Shown: in pieces, positions 23,901-37,500 of the stretch | How positions within the stretch are numbered: the stretch's first letter is position 1 | Layout of the letters: each line of letters opens with the position of its first letter | NCBI RefSeq assembly: GCF_000003605.2 | Contig: NW_003156243.1 | Coordinates: 139,124 to 203,123 of the forward strand | Source: Saccoglossus kowalevskii | Lineage: Eukaryota; Hemichordata; Enteropneusta; Harrimaniidae | Reading direction: 5' to 3' | DNA length: 64,000 bases | Translations under genes and position numbers: made by a program | Notes under the pieces: model-generated | What the model was told of the DNA's origin: nothing | Databases searched by the model: none | Seen by the model: the letters and a program-made list of their open reading frames with translations, nothing else

Positions 23901-26900
23901 TACATACCTGCATTGTGTGCATTCATCTGTCGCTTATTGTAAACACAATTAGATTAAATTATATATAAATTTAATAAATACACGCACCACACGAAGTCAG
24001 GTTTTAGAGTTTTAGTATATAATGCCTGTATCATGAAAGGCGTGTATTGGGAAGAAACTGGTGTAATGTTAGGCAATTTAATCTCTTCCTCAACATGTAT
24101 AGTACTGCTGTAGTGGTGGTCATGGGTTCATTGAACTTAGGTAATGGTGAACACTGTTCTACGAAGGCGCAATCTGTATTCGCGCAATTCAATAACTAGT
24201 TAGAAATAACAATGGGAAATTTGCCGTACCTTGTATTGTCCGCAGGTGTCGGAGTCGTGCCAATAATACTGTTTTTATTTCATAATTTATACTACACTAC
24301 GGTTACTATACGAATCTTACATATACAGTGCAGTCACCATGACTACACCTCGTATTAACGTACATTTGTGCTGGGCTAATAAATGTTGACCGGATATTCA
24401 ATGTTGCTATCAATTTGATTCGTTTGGTGGCGCTGCCTTCTCAGGTGGAATAATATTGTACAGGCGATTCGTCCTAATTGGACATTATGTATGCAATCCT
24501 ATCTTGTGATCAGATTAAAATTGTTTTTGAAATTTGTAATAGGAGAAAACTATTTCATTGGTTGTTACCAGTGAGTAAATCAGTGTCAGGAAGGTGTTGA
24601 CTATTCTTATTATAAAGATTAACGACACAACAATGTAATTTCTATTTCTATTTAACCATGAAATCAACCATTTAATATTTGTTTTAGTTTACTATTTGGA
24701 AAAAGCAAGTTCACCAAAACTTGTTTCGTCAATTTTTCGACCAGGGAGTTCACAAACCAATCCTAATTAAATTGACCAACAAGACAATACAAACAAATAT
24801 ATCCCATATGATTCACATTCTCATCAACAATATGACAAAACTGTCAAAAAAAAACACAAGTTATTCTTAAATGACAAATTCTGGCAGGAATGGAATAAGA
24901 ATTGTGCAGACACTATAAAATGAATTTAAGTGCCCAAATTAAATATGTTCTTCAAAGTTTGTTCCGAATAACAACTTTTTCAAAAGTTTGTGCGATTGCA
25001 TTTACATGCACATCCGAATTCATAACCCAAATGAACCAAACAACAACAACATTACCACAAACAACAGTAGATAACTGTTATACCCCCCCCCCCATTCACT
25101 GTCTGGGACTGCTAAATTAATACAAAATGATAAAATGAATCATTATAATTATCGCATATTATTACGTACCTGTGCTATGCTATCACAGTATAAAACTAAT
25201 ATATTTCATATTCGAGTCACCACAGTTTTATATAACGTTAGGCAATACATATGTATTACAGCGGCTTTCCTAATGGGGCTAGGGACCACTTATATTAGTC
25301 CCTTGGTACCTGCTAGTGTCAACCTCGCACATTCCTGTGTTTGTTAAATCATTTAAACACACCTCTCTATACATAGCTCCCGGCATAATGAATTATTCAT
25401 AGTACACATTGTATGACACACCATGACAACTACCGAATTGATACTATGGCGCGTCGGGGTTACTCTGTAATTGATAAAAAGATATAATACCACTGACAGG
25501 ACTCGATATGGTGATAGATGTCTTACAAGTTTTCGATACAGACTTTTTTTTTAAAAACGCAATACGTGATATAACCACCTCATAGGGCGCAGGTGTTCTT
25601 ACTCAAGATAAGTGACGTTAGCTATGTATTTGTCGATACGTCAGCCACGTGGATTCATGTAAAACACTTTTTAAAACGTGTTACAATTTCTTTAAATGCA
25701 ATTGCGTTCATGCGTAGATAGTGTTAAATACAATAAACTATGACGATGTTCAAGTCAATGCCATTCTCAAATGTGATATTATGTTTTATACGTACAATTA
25801 ATTTATTTCTTATCATAACATATATAATATAAAAGTTTACAAGTGACATGTTAAACCACTATACAAATAAACCTGATCAATGTAAATCCACTTCACATAA
25901 ATAGAATATTAACACAAGTTACCCAGTGTTATAAAACGGTCTGATCATAATCAAGTCATATCTATGTAAATTTATACTATCTACTAATTTGCATAATGTA
26001 ATTAGCATGCTTAGTGCTTGTGATTATTACATAGATATATGTTTCTAGTTTTTTTGTTGATGACATTGCTAGGTCATTGCAAAGAATATTTCTATTGTGA
26101 CCTACTTAGATGTCAGTTACATATAGACAGACGGCTACAGCATGTGACACTCAGCGTGCGTTACGTAAAACTACGAACGTTATATGCTTTTAATATATAT
26201 ATCAGTAGTCTAGTCACGTACCTTGTCCCGCCTATCTATCCTTCGTCTAGTCAGCACTTATAGTTCTAGTGATTCACGTAAAACATAACGTGTTTATTGA
26301 CAGCATTCCGATAGTTACATATCTTGATTAATTTTTATGTATGGATGCGTCAATTTATTGGGCTCATTTTTCAGAGTTGGGCGATGCATTTTGAGATTTG
26401 GATGATTCTACCCAGGACTTAGGTTTTCTTTTGTGACAGGTTTAATTTAATAGACTTGCGTCTTTCAAGACAATATTGATGAAAGAGAACTTTGATGGAC
26501 TGTTATTGCTTTAAAGGTTGTGTAAATGCAAAGTTTGATCACGTTAGTTGTGCTAGACGTGATCATTGATTTAACAGAATGCACGGAGAAATATATCGAA
26601 TGAGAATGAATTCGAGAGAGGTAACAACATGCCAGAATCAGTGAGAGCAAATAGGCAAATAACAAAATCTAAATAAACCACCCACATGATTCAACAGTCT
26701 GTATGTTCGTATTGAGTTGATATCATGCTTTCGACAAAAGTAGATTTCATTATTTGCATTCTTGTTATATAATTCGTCATCGCCCCATCAATCCAACTTG
26801 TTATTTGTGGTAGAGAGCAAAATACTTTAATGCGTTCTTCTCAATAAAATGGCTTTGGAATTAAATGTCTTGGGGTCAGGAGATTGTCATCGATCGACAA

Positions 26901-28780
26901 ATACGTATTGAGAAGTCCTTGGAATACACTCTGACTATCACATGTGAATACTAATTTAATTTACTTAACTGTTCGTTCAGTCTTGAAACCTGCGTGCTTA
27001 TAATAGAAATCGCGCAATGTATTAACATGTGGTTGCTTGATAACATGTAATTCCATGTTCCGCAGTCGTATTCGTGTGGCGTTAAGCATATAAATGTTGT
27101 TACCATTAAAATGTCTGTGACTAGCCTAAAGTTAATGGTAAAATGCCAAATTTCTGTGATTAAAACAGACCAAGTAGGCATAACTGTTTAGATAAATGAC
27201 AATTATTACTGCAGATAATTTGATCAATCTGATTGTAAGTGCATTAGGCTGCCAAAACGTCTATCGATACTTACTGTATATGGAGAATTGGAAGCACAGA
27301 TAAACATATATCTAAGAGTGCAATTTATTACCTTCGCATAAAATACTTCAATTGCAGATTTATGTTTTGTTAAAATTGATGTCGAGGGCAAGGTGATCTT
27401 GTGCTTTTACATGAGAGTTACCTGTCGTGTCTGTAATACCTGATATGGTAATTTTTTTCAAGGTACATAATCTATCCATAAAATAAATATGTATTACATT
27501 ATAGTAAATGTACTATATTCAGCAGTTAGATACGTACTTGTGCTCTTTCAAATGAATGATAGAAAACGGAATTGTATTGACATAATGTGGCCACTTTCTC
27601 GTAGCGTGAGTCATTCAACTTTTCTAAGAGATGGCACTGTGTTCCAAGAGCATACACATGTTATTGCTGATTCATGAAATGGCGAAGGACGAATATGTGC
27701 CAGCAATTATATTTATATAATATTATAACGCGTTTCATGACTGGCAGTAAGGATCGAGCTAGGAGGATTGTTGAAACCAAGGACACGGCATCGTGTTTGT
27801 TTATACAATCACTCGGGTTAACCGATCGCCTGATTATCATGTCATATTTAGTCTAATGTCTGTCTATAGTTCTGGGGCGACCAGTCACAATTCAATACAT
27901 GACATGTTTTTTTAAGGTCACACGTGTACTCTAAAATATATGCGCTCTATTATTACATTGTATCCAATTACTTACAATATTCAATTCATAATTAACATTG
28001 ATATATATTTATTTATTTTGAATTTATTTTATTTGAAAATATAAACTTACCGTTTTACTAACCGTAATTGTACAACGCTGAAATGTAAATGTGCTTATTA
28101 TCTTTCTTAGTGAGAACAAAATGTGACTTATAATCTGTTCGCGGAGATTATTTACGATAACAGAAGTCAGTGTCATGTACACTCATCATAACCATCAGAA
28201 TATATACAACACACTTCTCTATAAAACAGGAATTTCACACACATTTCATAGTCACGAGTAGTATATATTATATTTTGAATTCAACATAACTTGAACCCAG
28301 ATAGCGAAGCAATCACAATCGCACGTATTCGCTCGCATAAATAAATATTCATTGAAATACCACCCAACATCATGATTAAAAACACAATAGCTATGATGAT
28401 AATGTTACGTATTTCATTGCAACAATATTCACGATGTATGGAGGATGGCAGACTTAAAAATATAAATGAAAAACAAATTCCCTATAATTTTAGTATTCAT
28501 GACGTCACGGGTGACGGTCATCTGCCAATCATCATTGCGGTTTTAACATTCACCAACATTGTTCGCTCAATGGTTAACTTCTAAGTCGATTAGTCTTAAA
28601 TACGACTGAGCGGAGTAAGTTATTCCTGCAAAGACGCCTACAATCCAAACGTATCAGCTTAACAACATACTTAGAGGAGTGCCTTCCAAATGTATTATTC
28701 GTCTTCACGCAGACGCCAGTAATTGAATATGTTCACCACGGAAGCTTCGTGGCCACTGAAAAATACACAGTAATTTAGAT
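20915..28780 (+). other. Intronic AT-rich DNA
   Basis: No supported gene. It contains the palindromic AGGTCA pair at 21751-21777, a C11 tract at 25083-25093, and a 49-residue hydrophobic frame starting at 24212 (MGNLPYLVLSAGVGVVPIIL) that I do not recognise and regard as probably chance. Confidence 0.4.
21751..21777. promoter_or_regulatory. Everted AGGTCA half-sites, 9-bp arms
   Basis: AATTGACCT (21751-21759) and AGGTCAATT (21769-21777) are exact reverse complements with nine bases between. This places two consensus nuclear-receptor half-sites back to back (TGACCT, 9 bases, AGGTCA). Chance occurrence in a 64 kb window is possible; binding is inference. Confidence 0.25.
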
Positions 28781-29060
28781 ACACTCATATTCTGTCTTTG
28801 TTGTCTCCATGAGTAATTGTCTGTACTTAGTCTAGCGCTCTGATTCTCACCGGATGTCCGCTTTGCCAAAGAAACAGTATTTATGTTTGGGACTACATGA
28901 AAGGGCTCTTTGGTCATGACAATGTAATAAGCTATCCTGGGATCGAGCAGGTCCAATCGAAAAAGAACCTGAAATGCCATGGCTCCCACAAAGTCGCATA
29001 TGCATCAATCTCGACAAGTATGTGTACACATATGTCATTGAGCACGCCCAACCAGCGTAG
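28781..29060. other. GC-richer island with long frames on both strands
   Basis: The stretch stands out from its AT-rich flanks. On the minus strand a frame from about 28980 to 28860 (starting VLFRLDLLDPRIAYYIVMT) lies between a TTTCAG acceptor-like site and a CCG/GTGAGA donor-like site. On the plus strand an 87-residue frame runs 28897-29160. I recognise neither product. An exon of another gene, a retroposed fragment or chance are all open. Confidence 0.25.
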
Positions 29061-30910
29061 GGGTTATGTACATTTCGTAATTAAAGATAAATATTTGCAC
29101 AATATCCACTTTTACCATGTGTTGCCAACCTTTAAACGTTTCTTCAAGGCAATTAACTAAAGTATAAATCTAGTCAGATTGTGAATGATATAAGTGATTT
29201 GAGAAATACGAGGATAGGAATCGGATGGAGGGGTATGTTGCGACGGCCTGAGAAAATATTTGGGTTATGTTGCCATTGAAAGGGCGTACCGTGAAAACAT
29301 GGTACTCCAATTATACATCGTTTTAATGATATAACTGCAGAAACTTTAAAAATAATGTAGTATTTTATACATGCTAAGCTGATAAATATTAATATATTTA
29401 CTGGGAATCTCTGTTCTTATTTCATGTACACGAGCTGTGTCGGCCCGCTGTACAAATATATCAATATTTAATTACATTCAAGGGGTTTCTACTTCAGACC
29501 AGTATATCTGAATAATGGATAACAACGAGTGTACCGGAATCTATAACAGAATTATATGTCAATAATATATCAATCACGTTCAATAAAATCTAGACACCAA
29601 CTAATAACTCATATTCGTGTGTGTAATTCAATGAGTTACGGCAGCTGGCCGTGACAGTTAGGATAGCGCAGCTACTTTGTTTTATTCCTATCAAAGAACG
29701 TAACATTTCTTATTTATGGCAATCAATTCCAACTACTGTGTGTATTAATTATAACATATCCGGCCTCTCCCAATCTATGAAGAAATTATTAATTACGCGT
29801 ATATACATATATTATTCGCGAAATTCACAATAATACATGTACTTTGACCTACATGTATCTGCATCTAATCCGTATATACCAATGTACCTCATAAATGGCA
29901 AAGGCAAACACGAGACCGCAATGGGAATTAGGTATTAGGTATATTCACAATTAATTAAGGGGTTGCGTGCATACACTGTCTATGTATGCTTTTATCAAGG
30001 CCTGTCTCCAGGAATCTGCACAGCATGCTTCATTCCCGTGACATATTCCCCAGGCATCGCTCCCTTGACTCGTAATAACCACTCATCCAACACTATTCTA
30101 TACTGGATACTGTGACATAGTTCGAACTATGCTTTCAATTAAGGTACATATCAATTGTAATATTGACAGTTGTCACTCGATTGCCCGTATTTTATACTCA
30201 CGGAAAGAAATGTAAATGATAACATTATGCGATTAAAAACCCCAAATAGCGGAAATTAATTTTTGCTAGACTAAGCTGTCACATTGAATTGTTACTACTT
30301 ACTATTCCGTACCTCACAAAAGAGATTACAGCTTATTAAGTTAATGCATGATGGATGATTATTCATGTTTCAAAGTATGGCGATAAATGACGCGCCAGGG
30401 AACAGTGATCCAGCATCACGAACTTTCAACGCTATACAGTGTTGAAATATATATTTAATTATTTTCTACTTTTCAAAATTACTATATTTACAGCGTTGTC
30501 ATCATAATGCAACTTAGTATAATTGCTCCTAAGTCACCGCATTGCCATAAGTTAGGCCGGACCGTTGTATTGCGATATTGCATGGGATATCTGCATTCTA
30601 GCTTATTAGGAAACACGTATTCAAAATAAGCAATGTTTTCAAGATGGCGGACGTGTTTGAAAACAAACATAGCGAAAGAGTAAAACTAATTTCCGCTATC
30701 TTGCTCAGTTCCGGTATTCTTACAAGAAGTGGTTGGATTGCGTCGGTCGACATTCTTACTGTCTTTGTCTATACTTTCGAGGTATTTTTGTAATTACTTT
30801 ATAATATCATATTAATAGGGAGGGTGATGTATAATAATATTATATGAAGTTATATGAAATGTATTCGCCGTGTGTTAAAATAAACGATGCGAATTGTACT
30901 AGTATATATT

Positions 30911-31110
30911 GGAGAGAAACATTGCTAAATTTTCCTTTCAAGATAAGATTTTGTATTGCTGTAATATATAAATTAAGTTTCAACTTCTTGAACCAACCGA
31001 TATACACTCTTTTTAAGGTTTATGACCAAACCAAGCGTTATATGTTATTGTATTTCATATCACATGACACCGATAATCAATAAACGCATATACAATTAAT
31101 GTTTCTCTCC
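30911..31110. repeat. 13-bp inverted repeat pair, 200 bp overall
   Basis: GGAGAGAAACATT (30911-30923) and AATGTTTCTCTCC (31098-31110) are exact reverse complements enclosing 174 bases. No target-site duplication was seen. It may be a small DNA-transposon relic or coincidence. Confidence 0.4.
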
Positions 31111-34100
31111 ATGAAGTCTCAGTAAAATCCCTTTTTATGAATAAGGAAAGCCTAGCGAACCGGAAAAAATCATTAGTGGTCTTTTGAATTCGTGATTTAT
31201 TACTTGCTTTTTACAACTCATTGTATGTCCATGTGCTTTATAAGGCGAACTATTATTATGCAACACTATCACCACCATTGCTTTTATATGCACACGCAGC
31301 ATTCTTTCCGGTAGAGCGAATAGAACGAGCTGAATTATATAAATGAAAACTGCCAACTTCTTGGGGTTTCTAAATCAGAAATCCCCGAGGATCGAGGAGG
31401 TGGTGTTTTTTCTGACTTAAAACCACACGTCCTGTACCCCATTATTGTCAAAATAATTGCATGGCATTGGTTGTTTGAAAGATTTCCTTTTAGAATCCAT
31501 GTTCTTTGTTTCTTAATTTATACATTGATTTACATATTGCCATGCGTGATCACTACTACGTATATGTATTCTGTTACCGACCAAAATGTGTATACTATAT
31601 CTTATACATAAACATATACTAGTAAACAATGGTGACTTATTGCATTCACTCCCCGTTCACCTGCTTAGCTCAGTCAGAAGTGTGACCATATATAATAGAA
31701 ATACTGTAGTTGTTTCGGCGAAGTACTGTCTGAATCGCCTTGTGGCTCCACCAGAACAAAGCTGGGACAGTCGCATTGTCGATGACCCCTCCCCAAGCTG
31801 CTTTTTATATTTCATCACAAATCGACAGAACTACATATGCCATAACTAGACAGAGATCAAATATTTTTCTGTGATTAGTAGTAGAAAACATACTTAATAG
31901 AAATAAATCTGAAACGATTACAATAGCTGAAATTTGATATATTTGATATTGATAGTTATAGAATGTATACCTACTGTTACTTGTGTTGTCACTCACTATG
32001 GATATAGTATATAGCATTTACTCATGCTTGCACAAACCCTTCTTTGACGTTATCCAGTCTACTTAACCAATATAATGACATTGTCAGTACTCGTGTTAGA
32101 ACTCGGATTTATTTTATGCTTTGTATCACGTGCTAACCAGCTACGTACTCTTCGAAGTGAATTTCTTTTGTATGGCCAGTCACTACTCAGTTTTACTTTA
32201 TAATAGTATTTTACAGTTATATGTAATGCACGATAAATGGCATATAACTGCCATGCCCATATATTCAATTACAAATTCACATTAACTCCCGACAGCTTGA
32301 TAAGGTTAACTTATATCCGCAGTATATATTGCTGTTTTACATTGCCATAAAGACTAGTTCAATTGTCCCGAACTGCCAGGGTTCAGATTTGTTACTACGT
32401 GTTTGATTATTACATGTTATATTGCTTCGTTTTTATTTTTTTATTTTAATAGCATCTAGTCTACAAATCCTTTGAAACAGCTGTGAACAGACGGACACAT
32501 TAAAGTTTGCAGGATTACTGATGCCCTACTATGAAAATCATGTCTTTCACAGTTTCACCGATATTTAATTAACTCGTGATGTGGATTGTATTTGTACGTT
32601 GTATACCACGTACATAGTGTTACTATATGAACGTTTTGTACTATAAACAGATGAGATAGAAATATGTGTGTTTAAAGTCTAAAGAACACTGGTATAATTC
32701 TAAAAGAACGAATTTCGACTTTAGTATAAAATTGTTTAATAATGTATCATCTAACTACTTAAAATATTAGTTTTATATTTAAATCTATATATTGAAATTT
32801 ATATGCCGGAACAATCTGCAATTACACCACAAACAGCCGTCTTTATGTTTCCGACCTTTCAGTCACTAACATCTCGGAAATAGATTAATATGGACAAATT
32901 CATTTATTCTAAATACCTGCTACCAGTCATATACACATGTATTTTTTCACCGCTGAACGAGTAGGAAAATAAACCTTTATAAATTCAGGCAGGGTGATCG
33001 TGCAATTCAAATTGATAAAACTGTTGTGTTTGCCAATAGAGGCATATTGTATTACATAACGTGGTAATAAAGCACCAAATATAAAATTTATTTATTTTTA
33101 GTGTATCTATCATTACAAGCAAAAATGTTATTCAATGTACAGCATACATATTGAACGCGCTATAGAATAATTTGTACGTTTAATTAAGATATTTATATTC
33201 CGTATTATACAATGACCCCTCCGCTAGTGAACATGTCTACATCGATTAGTTTAATCGCAAACCATCCCACATTCTAATAATATCGATAATATTGTCTATG
33301 TTCTCTCCTCCTAATTCAAAGCCATGGCCAGGTTGAACACATAGCAAGATAAACGGGTATTTCAACTATAGTTCTAAATATTATTACAGTACTTTTGATG
33401 TGATTAACTTGTGAATACAGAGTTCCACTCCCGTGAAGTAATGTGTCTATAGACTAGTAATGTACTTGGAATAATGCCAAAACACGGTTATAGATAATAT
33501 CTGTCATTATTGTAATTTGAGTCTGGATGCCACTTCTCTCGTTGCAGAATATAACACATTAAAAGTTGTTTTTTGTAAGTTGAACAATTGTATTTTGTTG
33601 TAGTTTGTGTTGTATTTGTTAAGGAACGTTTTTATGTGTATATTTATTATATGATTTTAACTTTTGATATCTTCCATACTAGTGTATTATTTAAGGTTGA
33701 AATATTTCACATGTTACACACAAATGGCATAGCACTATTACTTCTCACATTATCATTTTCACACACAAATTCGTCTTTACATGAATAGGTTGTTTTTAAG
33801 AAAAGGAAGATAACATGGCGATTAATTACTTCTCATAGTTTTATCTGTCGGCATTATAATTAATCTTTGAAGCATTGAACTCGAGCATAGCGTATTAGAT
33901 GATAGCAGCTGCATACTCGACGAAATGGGTCATCGAAAAGATGTAATCTACATATTGATATGACACTTCAGTTAATGACACACGCCGAAGTTTACCGATA
34001 CTGCCGGAAGTTATGAGGCTGTCAAATACAATGATGATATCTGTCCTAAAAACTTTACCAATCATCAGTATACATTAGGTCGATCATATATCAGGATATA

Positions 34101-34567
34101 TGCATTCTAGCATTCAATTTGCTAACGTATAATTCTCGAATTACGAACACGTTCTTGGTGGTTCATTATAATTCTACATTCAGTCAAATTAGTTTACATA
34201 AAGTGGATCATATTTTCAATCACATCATTTAATAATTCTTATATTACGATACACCTTCCATTTATAAACTTAATTTACGTCTGGATGATTCCATCAACCG
34301 AAGTCAAGTTTTAATACCATTCATAATACCTTATATGAGTATATATGAAACAAATTACGAGGATAAATTAGGATTTAAACAGGTAATGCATTCTCATTGA
34401 TTAGAAAGATAATTCATATATTAGGGACAGTGGCAATCCGTTTGCAACATGGAGATACATTACACATTACTTGAGAAACACAAATGGTTCGAACAGATAC
34501 TATATCAGTTAATATGAGGTTATTACGAGGTTACCGCAAAGTATGCACGAAGACAGGACAGCGGGAG

Positions 34568-34596
34568 CATCGACCGACGCGCAGCAAAGGTCGATG
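34568..34596. repeat. Perfect 8-bp GC-rich hairpin
   Basis: CATCGACC (34568-34575) and GGTCGATG (34589-34596) flank a 13-base loop, within a short GC-rich patch in AT-rich surroundings. Confidence 0.7.
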
Positions 34597-37500
34597 TGAC
34601 CGCGTACTGTCTGTAATGTTGATGTTTAGCACATAGGCATTGAAGCACGATTACGCGGTTTTAAACTTTGGATTTGTTTGACAACAATATCCTATATCTT
34701 CTCACTAGATGATATTCAACTTGCTACATTAAATTAACTACGATGAAATTCTTTAATATAATAAGAAACTTCTCATCTTTGACACTTACACCACGGGGAT
34801 ATATTTAGAGTTATTTTTGTCGAACTTTCTAGCAACACAGTTCATCGGGATTGTATTATCGTGGGAATAGTGTATTAATCTTCATTGCCAGTCGTGTTCT
34901 TCTCAAGAGTTCAAACTGCGTTCTTCCTGTAATATGTACACAGCACATGATATATAGATTTTCTTTGTAGACGAATGAATTATTCATGGCGTAGCCAAGG
35001 TGCATTTGGAGTATTATAAATCATCTGTGAACGCAAATCCAAGTAGAAGCATCAATCACTTATTTACTCCATCTTTCAATCTGGCTTAGAGATAGGTTTA
35101 ACGTGGTGTACTGTTATCATGTGACTTAGCGTTTGTCACATGACTGGTAAAATGCATAATTTAAAATAATATATATTTGATAAGACTTTTTTTGCAACAT
35201 AGCTTATACTAACAATATGGGGATATTCGAAGCATCATTACAAATTGCGCTATACGCGGCTATTCTGATAACCACCATGTCAGCTGACTTCAAACTGATG
35301 ATAATCAAAATGCACTTCTCTATTACCTGTATTAACATGATAAGCTATTCATATTGTTTGGGTGTGTTGTTATTTCTACGTCGTACACACTGTTTAAAAT
35401 TTAGTTAATGACTAAATTACCAAACCAGTTTTCCAGATTGAACCAGAAAAACTCATCTGGTGCTTAGACAGTAAGAATCAATACCTCCATTACATGACTA
35501 TCACTGATTGTTTAACATATGGCATTTTGAGTATAATAAAAAAAGGTCCATCAGCGCACACTGCAACCGTTGACTTGTATACGTATGGGTGATTAGGGTC
35601 AGTAAAAAATTCAATATTCTAAGAACGGGGAAGGGATTACCTGACAGATACATCCATTAATGACCAATCCTCACAGTGCCAGATGCCATTTTCAATTAAA
35701 GCATCAAGTAGATATAAATAAGTACACATCATTCTAAGAGTACTAATATATGCCACCATTGCTATGTGTGTTTTACCATTAGTGATTGCTAATATAACCA
35801 AAGTATTTCAATTAATGGAAACAAGTCACACTGGATTGATTTATTTATCGTTAAAGTGGTTTACTTATTGCCAGGCGTGTCTTCTACTCAATGGGTTTTG
35901 TCTTTCTGCCTACATTGCAACTAAATTATTGCATGTTTTAACTATATTTAAAATTCCCGTCTCATATTTCTAGGAAACCCTTTTCAGGTGTTTTTGAGCC
36001 ATCAAATTATAAAATAGTTATATTCATAATCGGTTAAATCCAACCGTAAGTCGGTTAGTTGCGGTCATAATCCACACAATTCAGCTGATATAATCTACAA
36101 TGAAAATATACAGTGTGAAGAATGATACAATTTTGCCGTAAAGTTTTCCGGGTTTTTATATTTATGCTCAGCCTAATGCATTACGGTTTATACTAACACT
36201 AACGTACACGTTATATGTCGTCGGACTTGCTTACGTGTTGTGCGCGTGTGCGCATGCGTGATCGTCCCCCCAGTCGTTCGCACCCAAATTAAGTAACGGC
36301 GTTGTTTGCTGTTGCTAAATTAAATATACATGTATGTGTTTCTATTCATAAAATAATCGATGGGCAACTTTGTCACAACAACTCGTGCGAAAATGCAGAT
36401 CAGTGAGCGGATTTTGAATGTTGCATGCTGGACTGGATTCATGAAAACATATGACGGCATATATACAACCAATATGTATATGTTTGAATATCCAATACGT
36501 CTTCACTTTTATCTATGCATTCATAATTATTCATTGCTTGCCAATGGATATTTTCCAATTTCTCAATTTAATTCGAGGCATAGAATATATTACTATGTCA
36601 CTACTCATTTTTTCAATGAAATGCTAAAAGCACAGAAAAAGTCTTGTACCGAGTCACGGGGTTATCAATATTCTACTTGATATTCATTGGACAGAGAACT
36701 TTCTATTAAATTGTTCATTTATCGTCGCATAAACTGACAAAACTCAAATTTTAGCATTTGCATTAAGATTGTATTAAGATTGTACTCTTGTACACATTTG
36801 GTTACCGTAGTAGTACAGAATTGCACTTGAAATGGTTATATACCAGAATTGTACATCGCGTTACAAAATATTCGTAATTTAGCAATACTATATTCACTAT
36901 ATGGCTGGTATCATATTATGATTTGTATTACATATCCACTGTCGTTTCCTATAATAAATATTGTATATCTATGACGAATGACTAGTACGTCATTGATGTT
37001 CTTCGACTATATATTTCATTTTACTTTTTTTTGAGATTTTAATATTATTGAAAATGAAAATTGTTTCTTTCTTTAAATGTGCTGTCACCAATTTCCATTA
37101 GCGACTTTGCGATATTATTATACAAGACAACACGCCGTAGGTTGTATATTATATAACACAGTATCAGTAACTATCAGACGGTAATCTCAAGAAACAGCAT
37201 TAGAATTAAAGGTCATGTGATTACTTTATCGATTGTGCTATTATAATCTCTGACTTCTGGGGATACATAATCACTATGGTTTCCATTAGAGAGCCAGATG
37301 TTTTCTAAAATATTATTCAATTACGTCTCTTGTGAACAGAAATATTTTCTAGTCCTCTAGCTGCTAAAATCATTCGTTTTTCACGCATTACAACCTGAGA
37401 GGCAGTTCCATGATGGTTTTAATTGTAATGTATTGATTATGGGAGGATTTAGGGCTGGCGAAACATCCTATGTACCCCCAAGAAATCATACTAAATCTCT

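Noticed and set aside
31661-31720. tRNA-like box A string (TTAGCTCAGTCAGAAG) on the plus strand
   Set aside because: The expected box B position reads GTTTCGGCG and the stems do not pair, so it is too weak to call a SINE or tRNA.
34480-34500. GGTTCGAACAG, box B-like
   Set aside because: No box A upstream and no cloverleaf pairing.
36360-36680. 106-codon frame starting MGN, like a myristoylated protein
   Set aside because: Only the first residues are suggestive; no domain, no splice context, and AT-rich codon content like surrounding DNA.
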